A stretch of 64,000 bases of DNA from positions 1,612,001 through 1,676,000 of the forward strand of contig CBDDFL010000001.1 in the NCBI GenBank assembly GCA_965227095.1. Direction: 5' to 3'. Made by a program: the position numbers and the translations under genes. The stretch is from JANQMY01 sp965227095 (GTDB lineage: Bacteria; Pseudomonadota; Alphaproteobacteria; JANQMY01). Within the stretch, counting starts at the first letter, position 1; each line of letters opens with the position of its first letter. Under the pieces are notes generated by a model. It saw nothing but the letters and a program-made list of their open reading frames with translations, was not told where the DNA came from and did not search any database. Positions 15,661-24,953 of this stretch are shown here, piece after piece.

Positions 15661-17046
15661 TTAGTATTCGTCGTTTAGGTATTTCTTGAGCGTGATGTGA
15701 TGTTGACGAATGCGCATTTCCTGGTAGTTGCCGAAATGAACTTCGCCGGTACCGGACGCATGAAGACCTTCCTGCACATACGGTAGGTTGCCCATATCCT
15801 GCTCAAAAATATCCGCCAGACCCCCAAGTTCTTCGGCGTCTGTCCATTTTTGATCCTCTGTCAGCCAATGGACCGGCACGGGCTCTGGTCTTGGCTTCCC
15901 TTTGGGGCATCGCTTCAGCCACATCACTTCCATGATCGCCGAGTTAACGTCGCGTCCATTGGGGCGCCAGCGATAAACCAAGTTTGGTGGAAAGCCCGCC
16001 CACACCGACAGGTTGGGGAAAACATTATAGAGCAATGCATCCAGCATTTCGGCGTCGGATTTATCCGAATAATCATGACCATCTTCGGCAGAGAAGGCCT
16101 GGCGGCTTACTTCCGCCATAAAGGCACGGGCTTTCTGTCCGTCCGGCACTTTGAGCCCGCTATCATCTTCAACACGCCCCGACGTGGCGGTCATGGAATT
16201 CAGAATTTCTTGCTCGCTGTAGTTTTTGTCATAGACATGAGGACTTGGTTCGCCCGTCGCGCTTATCTGGCGCGTGATGTGATCCGTGAACACATCATAT
16301 TGAGAATTCGCGCAGGCGAGATACGGCATGATTTGAGGATGCGTATCGATTGTGTGCCAAGATTCCATGAAGGCTTCTGACACAACTTTCCAGTTCGCTT
16401 TAACGACTTTCGCCACGTGAATGGATTTGTAGCAGTCTTCGACCTTCCACCGTTGGAAGTGTTCGGGAAGAATATCGAGTACTTCGTAAAGAGGCCGGGC
16501 ATTCAGGTCCATATTGATGAAGACAAAACCGCCCCATGTATCGACCAGTGTTTCTGGCAGCTGAAGTTTTTCCGGTGTTAAGTGTGGAAAATCCCATTGT
16601 GTCGGGTTGGACTTAAACGACCCATCCAAATTCCATGTGAAGCCGTGGAACGGGCACCGAAACTGATTGGCGCACCCTTGATCATGTTTCAGCTTCGTGC
16701 CCCGATGAAGGCAGGAATTGTAGTAGGACTTAATTTCGTCCGGCTTTGTCCGTACAATGAGGAAAGACTTGCCGACGATGTCATATGTCATGTAGTCGCC
16801 AACCTCGGGGATCTCTTCTTCCCGGCAGGCCATTTGCCACGTGCGCGACCACATTTTCTCGACTTCTTGGTCGAAGAATTCCTGCGAGGTGTAGTGTGCG
16901 GCGGGGATGGCTTCGTCTCCTAAAAACGGAGCCGATTGGGCGCGCAACGATGCCGGTGCCTCTTTACTGTCTTTATCTAGGATGTCCTGATAGGAAGGCG
17001 CGTCGCAGCGCGCTTCTCCCGGCTTCAAGTTGACGTGTTCGCCCAT
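15661..17046 (-). CDS. Rieske-type aromatic ring-hydroxylating oxygenase, alpha subunit
   Basis: 461-residue non-haem iron oxygenase. The Rieske [2Fe-2S] ligands are in CLHRGTKLKHDQGC and RCPFHGF (CxH near 114-116, CxxH near 133-136). The mononuclear iron site follows in the catalytic domain at ESWHTIDTHPQ near residue 224 with two histidines. No beta subunit, ferredoxin or reductase gene lies nearby, so electron transfer partners must be elsewhere. The chosen ATG has GCAGGAATT in front and gives a normal family N-terminus; 60 codons upstream in frame look like leader. Single-gene unit ending in a strong terminator. Confidence 0.92.
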   Translation of the reverse strand: MGEHVNLKPGEARCDAPSYQDILDKDSKEAPASLRAQSAPFLGDEAIPAAHYTSQEFFDQEVEKMWSRTWQMACREEEIPEVGDYMTYDIVGKSFLIVRTKPDEIKSYYNSCLHRGTKLKHDQGCANQFRCPFHGFTWNLDGSFKSNPTQWDFPHLTPEKLQLPETLVDTWGGFVFINMDLNARPLYEVLDILPEHFQRWKVEDCYKSIHVAKVVKANWKVVSEAFMESWHTIDTHPQIMPYLACANSQYDVFTDHITRQISATGEPSPHVYDKNYSEQEILNSMTATSGRVEDDSGLKVPDGQKARAFMAEVSRQAFSAEDGHDYSDKSDAEMLDALLYNVFPNLSVWAGFPPNLVYRWRPNGRDVNSAIMEVMWLKRCPKGKPRPEPVPVHWLTEDQKWTDAEELGGLADIFEQDMGNLPYVQEGLHASGTGEVHFGNYQEMRIRQHHITLKKYLNDEY

Positions 17047-17288
17047 AATTCCTGCCCTTGTATCCCTCTCATTGTTCGGCTTTGTAACAAAAGCTATACG
17101 AGATTGGACAGGTCGGGTACTCAAATTCCGGACGCTAATGGGCCTGTGCGGGCAAATCGGCCGGAAATTGTGGCATGGGTGTTCTAATTTTTCACAAGGA
17201 ATGATTTCGGTTAAAATTATCGCCACGGATGGCGCATCTTGATCGAGGCGTTTAAGATGAATGGTCGGGGATGCGGATCAATTAAAAC

Positions 17289-17362
17289 GCGGGTGTAGCT
17301 CAACGGTAGAGCTCCTGCTTCCCAAGCAGGCGACGAGGGTTCGACTCCCTTCACCCGCTCCA
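17289..17362 (+). tRNA. tRNA-Gly (anticodon CCC)
   Basis: 74 bases including an encoded CCA. Acceptor GCGGGTG/CACCCGC, D stem GCTC/GAGC, anticodon stem CCTGC/GCAGG with loop TTCCCAA, and T arm GAGGG-TTCGACT-CCCTT (one G-T pair). All arms pair, and anticodon CCC reads GGG. Confidence 0.97.
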
Positions 17363-17383
17363 CTTTAAATCGTCAGGTTGAAT

Positions 17384-18319
17384 TTAGGCGTTGGCGCGAT
17401 TTGCGGCATCGGAGCCGCTTTCTTCATTGGCATCTTCGCACGCATAGTATCGCCGCTGGCTTCTTAAGCGATCCCCAACAAATCGCATAAAGACCTTCAC
17501 GCGGTTAGACGTATACGTATCTTCATGAGTCAAGATCCAAAGGTCCCAGCCGTCATCGTCAAATGGCGGCGATAAGCGGACGAGCCGCGGATCGGGCTCG
17601 CCCATGCCGCACGGCAAACGAGCAACGCCAAATCCATTGGCCACCATTTCACGCATCGTCGTGACATCGTCGCATCTGGCTGCGACCACAGGCTGCGCCA
17701 AGTATCGTGATAACGAGCTGATGATTGAATCGTCCGTCAATCCGGTGATGACAGGGACCGGGGTTGTGATCGGCTGTTCCGCGGTCGCGGCGTCTGCGCG
17801 AGAATACTTGCAATCGCCGCCGTACAGCGCCCACCGAAAACTTGAAAGCTTCCGCCCCACCCAACTAAGAGGAGGCTGTTGGGTCACACGTACGACCACA
17901 TCGCCTTCCCCTCTATTCAGATTGATCAGGTCATTCGTGCCCTGAATATGGAGTGTTATATCGGGATATTCTTTCGCGAAATCGAGCAGAATTGGCGTCA
18001 AATGCCCCGCGGTCATCGGCTGGGGGGCACTGACGCGAATTTCCCCTTGAAGCGACTGATCTTTGCCAGAGATCCGGCGTTCAATGGTGACCACGCGGTC
18101 TTCGGCTTCCTGTGCGATGGCCAGCACTTCCGCACCGACTTCGGTCGGATGATAGCCATCGGATTCCCGTTGCAGCGCTTTCTCGCCCAGCTGAGCTTCA
18201 AGCGCAGAAATGTGCCGGGCAACCGTGGTTCGATTGACACCAAGCTCTTTTGCAGCGGCTTCCATGGATTTTTGTCGGATCACGGCCAAGAAATAGGGCA
18301 AGTGCATCCAGGTTTTCAT
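17384..18319 (-). CDS. LysR family transcriptional regulator
   Basis: 311 residues. An N-terminal winged helix-turn-helix is at about 5-62 (YFLAVIRQKSMEAAAKELGVNRTTVARHISALEAQLG), followed by a substrate-binding domain from about 93 (GEIRVSAPQPM). The helix-turn-helix carries NRTTVARHI where SQPAVS is usual, as in the subgroup resembling AaeR-like/VtlR-type regulators. The last 20 residues are acidic and probably disordered. GGGGG lies close before the ATG. It diverges from the small exported protein at 18637, a possible target. Confidence 0.92.
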   Translation of the reverse strand: MKTWMHLPYFLAVIRQKSMEAAAKELGVNRTTVARHISALEAQLGEKALQRESDGYHPTEVGAEVLAIAQEAEDRVVTIERRISGKDQSLQGEIRVSAPQPMTAGHLTPILLDFAKEYPDITLHIQGTNDLINLNRGEGDVVVRVTQQPPLSWVGRKLSSFRWALYGGDCKYSRADAATAEQPITTPVPVITGLTDDSIISSLSRYLAQPVVAARCDDVTTMREMVANGFGVARLPCGMGEPDPRLVRLSPPFDDDGWDLWILTHEDTYTSNRVKVFMRFVGDRLRSQRRYYACEDANEESGSDAANRANA

Positions 18320-18636
18320 ACTACCCCCAAGATGTCCAAATTGTATGCCCGACTGACCTGAACCCTTGGAGAAGATGGGGAGCCGGTGTGCATATTTCCA
18401 GTAGTGCGGTGCTTTTTTTTACGTCGGCTTTTCCGTTGCCGGACCCATATGTTCGAAAAGCCCTAACACATTGAAATCCTAATCCTTTTCAACTCCATTT
18501 TGAACACGGTGTTATAATTTTTTATAGTATGTGCAAAAATGTGAATGGACGGTGCAATAAATGGCTCTTTTCTTGGATTTTTTCTGTCCCAAATAAGGCT
18601 GGCTTGCTGCATAAACTGCCCTTGAGGAGAGAGAGT
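18320..18636. other. Divergent intergenic region, LysR to exported protein
   Basis: 317 bases, AT-rich towards the right. A TATAAT is at 18513-18518 with no good -35 at the right distance. No terminator or RNA was recognised. Confidence 0.4.
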
Positions 18637-18978
18637 ATGAAAACGATTGGTGTTTTGGCCGCCGCTGCGATCGCCCTGCCTTTGGCCGCCGTCGCTGTGA
18701 CGCCGGCTTCCGCTGCTGGGTATACCGAAGCTTTGAACGCGTGTTACGCGAAAATCGAAGCGTCAACAGATGTACGCGGTCACAAAATGATGAAGGTGAA
18801 GAGCCGCGCCGGTGGCAAAGTCCAGCTTTGGATCAACAGCCGCTTGGAAGACAAATCGACCATGAAGTCCTTCTGTGTGGCGACAACCAGTGGTCAATTG
18901 GTGGCGCTTGAATCTGCCCCCGGCAAATGGGCAGGCAAATATCAAGCTGCCCCTTACAGCGATGTGGCATCCCGTTAG
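18637..18978 (+). CDS. Small exported protein of unknown function
   Basis: 113 residues. Residues 1-27 form a classical Sec signal peptide (MKTIGVLAAAAIALPLAAVAVTP, cleavage after ASA). The mature part has two cysteines (NACYAKIEA and MKSFCVATT) that may form a disulfide, and a lysine-rich middle. I do not recognise the family. GAGGAGAGAGAG precedes the ATG and supports this start over the longer frame. It is followed by a strong terminator region and two more exported proteins. Confidence 0.75.
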   Translation: MKTIGVLAAAAIALPLAAVAVTPASAAGYTEALNACYAKIEASTDVRGHKMMKVKSRAGGKVQLWINSRLEDKSTMKSFCVATTSGQLVALESAPGKWAGKYQAAPYSDVASR

Positions 18979-19079
18979 GACGATCGCGGGTCTTCCGACC
19001 CGACCTGATGGATGCCCGTGAGCAAACGTCGATCTGATTGGATTCCTCCCGACCCGATAGGCTACGCTCACAATTCTAG

Positions 19080-19114
19080 ACCGCCACTGCTGTCAGCAGT
19101 GGCGGTTCTTTTTT
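19080..19114 (+). terminator. Strong intrinsic terminator
   Basis: Arms ACCGCCACTGCT and AGCAGTGGCGGT around GTC, then TCTTTTTT. It ends the transcript of the exported protein at 18637 about 100 bases after its stop. Confidence 0.93.
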
Positions 19115-19214
19115 GCGATCATCTTCCAAAAAGCGTAGCCTTCCGACGCAGTTTCGTTTGATGCAAGGTGCTGATACAAGGGCACTTCGTATTCTTTGTA
19201 GAGGGGAGAGCAGT

Positions 19215-19829
19215 ATGGAACAGTTTCGTCTTTGGGCCACGACCATCATCATGACCGTCCTATTTGGTTTCGGCGCGGCAACCGCGGCAACGGAAACCAT
19301 CGAGATTCCGGAAGAACAACAAGATGACGTGACCGCGGAATTAATTGCGGGTGTTAAGGCTTATCTTGACGGCAATATTGCCGAGGCCAAATCGACGCTC
19401 GAATTTGCCGTCCAGTTAATCAGCGAACTCAAAGCTAAAGGTCTTAGCGCCTTTTTACCCGCCGCCATTAGCGAGGAATGGACCCGCGAAGACGGTGACA
19501 CCCAAGCCGTGGGAGCGGCCATGTTTGGCGGGGGCATCAGTGCATCGGCCAAATACAAAATGGGTACCGAGGAATGCACGGTGACCATCACGGGCGACTC
19601 ACCCATGATCCAATCATTCACCATGATGTTGTCCAATCCCGCCATTGCGTCCGCATCGGGCAATAAGATGAAGCGCGTCAACGGTGAACGTGTGATGATC
19701 AGCACCAATGGTGAAATACAAACCACCGTAAACAACTTCTTCATCCAGTATGGCGGTAACTGCAGTGAAGAAAACAAACTCAAGCATGTGGAAGCAACCG
19801 ACTTCCCCGGCTTGAAAACCTATCAGTAA
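19215..19829 (+). CDS. Periplasmic protein of unknown function
   Basis: 204 residues with a signal peptide (MEQFRLWATTIIMTVLFGFGAATA, cut near residue 24). The mature protein begins with a helical, TPR-like stretch (AGVKAYLDGNIAEAKSTLEFAVQLISELKAKG), then a beta-rich part with two cysteines (EECTVTI and GGNCSEEN). I do not recognise the family. GAGGGGAGAGCAGT precedes the ATG. It sits between a terminator and the YceI-like lipoprotein and may be co-transcribed with the latter. Confidence 0.75.
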   Translation: MEQFRLWATTIIMTVLFGFGAATAATETIEIPEEQQDDVTAELIAGVKAYLDGNIAEAKSTLEFAVQLISELKAKGLSAFLPAAISEEWTREDGDTQAVGAAMFGGGISASAKYKMGTEECTVTITGDSPMIQSFTMMLSNPAIASASGNKMKRVNGERVMISTNGEIQTTVNNFFIQYGGNCSEENKLKHVEATDFPGLKTYQ

Positions 19830-19919
19830 GTAGATCGACTTTGAGGGGGGCGGCTGCGGCTGGCCGCTCCACTCTGAACTTTCCCTGCCGCTCATGACGT
19901 TTTGAATGTGGAGAGTTTT

Positions 19920-20522
19920 ATGCGCGCGGTCATCTTGCTGACCTTGATGGTGATTTTGGGGGCATGTGAGCCTGCGGAAAAACCTGTTGAAGCAGATCCA
20001 ACAGCTGGCTGGGCGTTGGTCTCTGACGACTCGCGAATTTCCTTCGTATCCGTGAAGGCCGGGGATATCGGCGAAACCCACTATTTTAAAGAACTTGCAG
20101 GGTCTGTTTCACCAGACGGGCAGGTGACCATATCGGTGCCGCTGGCAAGTGTTGAGACCAATATCGACATTCGCAACGAGCGTATGCGCGACCTGTTTTT
20201 TCAAGTGGCGCAATTCCCAACCGCAACGCTAACCTCGCAAGTTGATCTTGCCGCGTTCGACTCTGTCGAGGTGGGCCAACGTCAAGAGGCCGAAATTGTG
20301 GTGACATTGGATTTGCACGGCGCCACGGCCGAATATGACGCGAAGGTCTTTGTCACGCGCTTGTTGGCAAACCGCATTTCAGTATCGACCATCGAACCAC
20401 TGATTTTATCCGTGGACGAATTTGATTTAGGAGACGGGCTGGAAGAACTGAAAGTTGTTGCGGGGCTTCCGTCAATCACGCCCGCCGTCCCCGTCACCGC
20501 ATCCTTGGTGTTCACGCAATAA
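19920..20522 (+). CDS. YceI-like lipoprotein
   Basis: 200 residues. MRAVILLTLMVILGAC is a lipoprotein signal with lipobox LGAC. The mature part follows the YceI lipocalin-like fold: SRISFVSVKAGDIGETHYFKELAG, an ISVPLASVETNIDIRNERMRDLFF block and QFPTATLTSQVD. YceI proteins bind polyisoprenoid or similar lipids; this one is membrane-anchored. GGAG lies before the chosen ATG. It converges with the aldo-keto reductase with a 15-base gap. Confidence 0.88.
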   Translation: MRAVILLTLMVILGACEPAEKPVEADPTAGWALVSDDSRISFVSVKAGDIGETHYFKELAGSVSPDGQVTISVPLASVETNIDIRNERMRDLFFQVAQFPTATLTSQVDLAAFDSVEVGQRQEAEIVVTLDLHGATAEYDAKVFVTRLLANRISVSTIEPLILSVDEFDLGDGLEELKVVAGLPSITPAVPVTASLVFTQ

Positions 20523-20537
20523 CTCGGGGCGCGCTTT

Positions 20538-21551
20538 TTAAGCGTCGGCCGTTTCGAACTCAAACCGCTCGGTTGTCACGGATGCTTGCGCGGGGGGCGA
20601 ATAGCGCGGTCCGGCAACGTTTTCGGGTGCAAATATGTCATCGAGGTCGGCCATGAGGTCGTCTGACAGCGCCACATCAGCCGCGTTATAATTGTCTTCC
20701 AAATGCTGAAGATTGGTCGTGCCCGGTATTGGGGCGCACGCTTTGTCTTTGTGAAGGGTCCAGGCCAGTGCCAGTTGCGCAACAGTGCAGCCAACTGAGC
20801 TCGCTTGTTCCTTCAAGGTTTCGATAAACTTCAGGTTTTGAGAAAAGTGCGGTTCGCTAAACCGGGGGAACGTGTTGCGCAAATCCCGCTCGTGATAGCT
20901 GCCCGGTGCCGGCGGATTGTCGGCAAGGAAGCCACGTCCGACAGGAGAGAACGGCACGAATGTGGTGCCTAACTCCTTGCAGGTTTCAATGACAGCGATT
21001 TCCGGATTGCGCGTCATCAAGGAATATTCAGACTGCATGGCCGCGATGGGGTGGACCGCATGGGCGCGTTTCAATGTTTCCGCTGACATTTCCGACAGAC
21101 CGATAAAGCGAATTTTACCCGCGTTGACCAGGTCCGACATCGCCCCCACCGATTCCTCTATAGGCACGTTGGGATCAGGCCGATGCATGTAGTAGAGGTC
21201 GATACGGTCGGTCTGCAATCGTTCCAGGCTGGCATCGCAGGCGGCTTTGATGGTCTCTGGGCGGCCATCCAAAAACCGTTTGCCGTCTTTGAAGCCCATG
21301 ACGCATTTGCTGGCGAGAAAATAGTCATCGCGCCGTTCTTGCAGGGCCTCACCGATCAATGACTCATTCTTGCCCATGCCGTAGATCGTGGCTGTGTCAA
21401 GAAAGTCATAGCCAATATCGATGGCACGTTGGAGAAACTTGACGGCTTCTTCATGTGGCTGAGCCGGCCCATAAGCATGGCTCAAATTCATGCAGCCCAG
21501 CCCGATTGGGTGGACCATAGAGTCTCCGATTTTTCGTTTTTCTGCCGACAT
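20538..21551 (-). CDS. Aldo/keto reductase
   Basis: 337 residues, AKR13-like NADPH-dependent TIM-barrel reductase of carbonyl compounds. The catalytic tetrad can be read as Asp52, Tyr57 (ATIYGMG), Lys82 (SKCVMG) and His123 (YYMHRPD); the C-terminal PIPGTTNLQHLEDN motif is the cofactor-binding signature. AAGG precedes the chosen ATG; the 54 codons upstream in frame lack family similarity. Single gene. Confidence 0.93.
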   Translation of the reverse strand: MSAEKRKIGDSMVHPIGLGCMNLSHAYGPAQPHEEAVKFLQRAIDIGYDFLDTATIYGMGKNESLIGEALQERRDDYFLASKCVMGFKDGKRFLDGRPETIKAACDASLERLQTDRIDLYYMHRPDPNVPIEESVGAMSDLVNAGKIRFIGLSEMSAETLKRAHAVHPIAAMQSEYSLMTRNPEIAVIETCKELGTTFVPFSPVGRGFLADNPPAPGSYHERDLRNTFPRFSEPHFSQNLKFIETLKEQASSVGCTVAQLALAWTLHKDKACAPIPGTTNLQHLEDNYNAADVALSDDLMADLDDIFAPENVAGPRYSPPAQASVTTERFEFETADA

Positions 21552-21920
21552 GGTGTGCGCCTTCACTTCAGAATTTCGCTGGGTCACACATACTCGATGC
21601 GCGCCTGTTGCCGCAAGGCGTCGAGCTGTGCCTGGCGATGCCCGCATAGTTTTCGTTGAGGTGTAGGGAAAATTAATGCCCCCGGCATGGGCATAGGACT
21701 GGGTATGGAGCATAGGCCGATACGGGCGCCAGGGGCAAAAGTGTTGCCGTCAGACCGGCCCCGCGGACCTAAAACCGCCGGAATGACCCGCGATAATTAG
21801 GCGGAATTGCCTGAACCTAAGATGAACGGCCCCGTTCAGATTATTCAGGTGTTACCAATACTACTGATAGGGTGGGATATACTGGTATTGGGACCAGTTT
21901 TATCTAGTTGGAAAACGCTT
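21552..21920. other. Intergenic region downstream of spoVR
   Basis: 369 bases without a gene. It holds a GC-rich part near 21720-21770, the small palindrome GAACGG-GG-CCGTTC near 21832, and two overlapping weak hairpins at 21855-21898 (CCAATAC/GTATTGG and ACTGGT/ACCAGT, the latter followed by TTTATC on the plus strand). Any of these may end the spoVR transcript, but none is a convincing minus-strand terminator. Confidence 0.4.
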
Positions 21921-23486
21921 TTACTGAAGAAACGCGGGTATTTTTGGTTCTTCCGGGGTTTCCTCCGGCGCGTTTTCATCGACCTCTTCCAATTCCACCT
22001 CATGGCCCCACAGGTTTTTGATATGGCCTAAGACTTGATCTCTGCTTTCTGGATGCAACGGAATGCTGTCTTGTAGGGTATGGCGCAAGGTCAGTTTTCG
22101 ATCGCCGGCTAGATCCGCGCCGGTCACCTGAATGTTGGGTTCCAGACGGGACAGTTCGTAAGATTGCGCAAGCGTTGTGCGCACGTCCCGATAACCTTGT
22201 TCGTTGTGAATCGCTGACACCACATAGTTGGCGTCCGATGACTTGTCCAACAGCGAGAAAAAGCGGAAGTCGCGCATGAGTTTTGGGCTCAGGAATTGTT
22301 GGATGAAGCTTTCGTCGCGGTAATTGGCCCAGGCGTCCTTCAAGACGCCGCGCCAGTCCTCCGATCCGGCGAAATCCGGAAACCATTCCTTGTCCTCGTC
22401 GGTGGGCGCTTCGCAGATGCGTTTGATGTCCTCCATCATGGCGAAACCCAGCGCATACGGATTAATACCACTGTAGCGCGGATCGTCGAATGTCGGCTGG
22501 AAGACCACACTTGAATGGCTGTGTAAAAATTCCAGCATGGACCCTTCGCCGATTTGGCCCCGATTGTAGAGTTCCGTCATGATGTAATGGTGCACAAAAG
22601 TGGCACAACCTTCATTCATCACTTTCGTTTGTTTCTGCGGATAGAAATACTGGGACAGGTTTCGAACGATCCGCAGAAGCTCTCGTTGCCAGGGCCGCAG
22701 GATGGGGCTTTGTTTTTCAAGAAAGTAAATGATGTTTTCTTCCGGCAACATCATGTGCGCGTGTGCTTCGTCCGAATCCGGAGCGTCTTCTTCATCATCC
22801 CGCTGGTCTTCATCGCGGATCGGTTGGGGCAGGGTGCGCCAAAGGTCGTTGAAGGTTGCTTCGTCATAGGCAATGCGTTTCCGCGTGCGTTCGATCAAGG
22901 CGTCCATGCTCAAACGTGGCGGCCGACGATACCGAAAGACACCGTGGTCCATGATCGCATGTGCTGAATCCAGCACCCGTTCTACGGCATCCGCGCCATA
23001 TTCTTCTTCGCACCGGGCGATATATTTTTTGGCAAAGTTCAGATAATCCAAAATGGCTTCCGCATTCGTCCATTGGCGGAACAGGTAATTGTTCTTGAAG
23101 AAATGATTATGCCCATACGCAGCGTGCGCGATGACCAGCGCCTGCATGGTCATGGTGTTTTCTTCCAAGCAATAACTGATGCAGGGGCTCGAATTGATCA
23201 CAATCTCATAGGCCAAGCCGGCATAACCATGTTTGTACATGGTCTCGTGATGGGCGAACAATTTGCCGAAGGACCAATGATTGTACATGAGCGGCATGCC
23301 GTGGGACGAATAGGCATCCAGCATTTGTTCCGTCGAGATGATTTCGATCTGGTTCGGATAAATATCCAGGCCAAGATCGTTTAAGGCGATTTCTTCGATC
23401 GCGTCATTGACAATCCGTAGTCTGTCGAAATCCCATTCGGAATCTTCAAACAATAGATTGGAACTTTTTGCGGTTGCTGTGCTCAT
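21921..23486 (-). CDS. spoVR: SpoVR family protein (YcgB-like)
   Basis: 521 residues, full-length SpoVR/YcgB. Conserved blocks are MLDAYSSHGMPLMYNHWSFGK, EIVINSSPCISYCLEENTM, HAAYGHNHFFKNNYLFRQW and EGCATFVHHYIMTEL. The molecular function is unknown; the gene is regularly the third member of the prkA-yeaH-spoVR operon that responds to nutrient stress in proteobacteria. It starts six bases after the yeaH stop. The C-terminus is acidic and Pro-rich. Confidence 0.95.
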   Translation of the reverse strand: MSTATAKSSNLLFEDSEWDFDRLRIVNDAIEEIALNDLGLDIYPNQIEIISTEQMLDAYSSHGMPLMYNHWSFGKLFAHHETMYKHGYAGLAYEIVINSSPCISYCLEENTMTMQALVIAHAAYGHNHFFKNNYLFRQWTNAEAILDYLNFAKKYIARCEEEYGADAVERVLDSAHAIMDHGVFRYRRPPRLSMDALIERTRKRIAYDEATFNDLWRTLPQPIRDEDQRDDEEDAPDSDEAHAHMMLPEENIIYFLEKQSPILRPWQRELLRIVRNLSQYFYPQKQTKVMNEGCATFVHHYIMTELYNRGQIGEGSMLEFLHSHSSVVFQPTFDDPRYSGINPYALGFAMMEDIKRICEAPTDEDKEWFPDFAGSEDWRGVLKDAWANYRDESFIQQFLSPKLMRDFRFFSLLDKSSDANYVVSAIHNEQGYRDVRTTLAQSYELSRLEPNIQVTGADLAGDRKLTLRHTLQDSIPLHPESRDQVLGHIKNLWGHEVELEEVDENAPEETPEEPKIPAFLQ

Positions 23487-23492
23487 AAAGCT

Positions 23493-24806
23493 CTAACTCT
23501 TTGATGAGATTTCCTTGTTGAACAGCTCACGGAAGACAGGGAAAATATGGGACGGTTGGCTGATGCGTTTGGTTGCGAAATTCGGCCATTCCGCACGGAC
23601 CCGCCCATAGGCCCGCCAGAGTTCAGCACCGGAATCGTCATGGGCGAAGACTTCCATTTCACGGTCGTCCAAGATTTCGATATAGGCGTAATATTGGCTG
23701 ATGGGCATGATGTCGTTGTGCAACATGTTCACACAACGCTCCGCGTCTCCGGTTTGGGTATAGCCGTCGGATGCTTGGGCCGCGTAAATGTTCCAGTCGG
23801 CGGAGGAATAGCGCTCCCCGGCGATCTTGATCATTTCCTCCAGCGCGGTGGAGACGATGGTGCCGCCGCTTTGGGGGGAATAGAAGAACGTTTCTTCATC
23901 CACTTCTTGGGCGTCGTGAGTGTGGCGAATGAACACCACGTCCACTTTGTCGTAGCGGCGGATCAAAAAGAGGTGCAGCAACAGGAAGAACCGTTTTGCT
24001 AAGTCCTTTTCGCGCTCGCCCATTGAGCCTGACACGTCCATCAAACAGAACATGACCGCCTGGGCGGTTGGTACGGGCGACGGTTCATAGGCGTTGAACC
24101 GCACATCGATAGGGTCGATATAGGGGATCCACCGGCGCTTGGCTTCCAGTTCTTCGATCTGCTTGTGAAGAAGCGGCACTTCTGCGCGTTCTTCATCCGA
24201 CTTCTCGATTTTCGCCTCCAGCTCGAACAGGCGCTCCTTAAGGGCGTTGAGTTCTTTCGTGCTTGGCCGCTTGAGGGCCAGGCGCCGGCCATAGGAATTG
24301 CGCATGGTGCGCACCAGATTGATATTGGTCGGCGAGCCATCCGTGGTGATGCCCGCGCGCTTCATGCTGAAATTGGTAATTTCTTTCAGCGTGGTTTTGA
24401 CAAGGTTCGGAAGTTCCAAATCTTCAAAGAAGATGTCCAGGAATTCGTCCCGTGTCAGCGTAAACTGGAAATCGTCTTCGCCCTCGCCGGAATCGCTGGC
24501 TTTTTTACCGCTTTGTCCGGCGCCGCCACGCGGTTTTCGAATTTGGTCACCGGAGACGTATTCTTTGTTCCCCGGGAAAACCCGCTCGCGTGTCCCCCCT
24601 TCGTTCGACGTTCGAAAACGCGGTTCCTTGGTGGACTTGGTGGGAATAGAGATTTTTTCGCCGCCACTTGTGTCGGTGACTTTTCGGTCTTTGAGGGACT
24701 TTTGTATGGCGTCGCGAATTTCGGTACGCGCTCGGCGAATGAAGCGCTGGCGGTTGCCGAGGCTTTTGCCCTTTGGATTTAGGCGTCGGTCAATGAAATG
24801 GCTCAT
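23493..24806 (-). CDS. yeaH: YeaH/YhbH family protein (DUF444), vWA-like
   Basis: 437 residues. The first 110 are basic and low-complexity (GGAGQSGKKASDSGEGEDDFQF); the second half is a von Willebrand A-like domain with MIDAS motif DVSGSMG and the SGGTIVSTALEEM block. This is the usual partner of the PrkA kinase and may be its substrate or scaffold, as reported for E. coli YeaG-YeaH. AGGA precedes the ATG. A 147-base gap separates it from prkA with no clear terminator. Confidence 0.95.
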   Translation of the reverse strand: MSHFIDRRLNPKGKSLGNRQRFIRRARTEIRDAIQKSLKDRKVTDTSGGEKISIPTKSTKEPRFRTSNEGGTRERVFPGNKEYVSGDQIRKPRGGAGQSGKKASDSGEGEDDFQFTLTRDEFLDIFFEDLELPNLVKTTLKEITNFSMKRAGITTDGSPTNINLVRTMRNSYGRRLALKRPSTKELNALKERLFELEAKIEKSDEERAEVPLLHKQIEELEAKRRWIPYIDPIDVRFNAYEPSPVPTAQAVMFCLMDVSGSMGEREKDLAKRFFLLLHLFLIRRYDKVDVVFIRHTHDAQEVDEETFFYSPQSGGTIVSTALEEMIKIAGERYSSADWNIYAAQASDGYTQTGDAERCVNMLHNDIMPISQYYAYIEILDDREMEVFAHDDSGAELWRAYGRVRAEWPNFATKRISQPSHIFPVFRELFNKEISSKS

Positions 24807-24953
24807 CTAATCCTGCCGTCTCTCTCGTCGGTTATGGCCGCCCAAAGGCCACCCCGCATTCTCTTTTTCACGATCAAAGAAAATACGACCCGTAAGTATA
24901 AGCACAAAATCCAATCACTGTGCATCGAGACGCAAGGCCAAAGGCGGCGCTGG

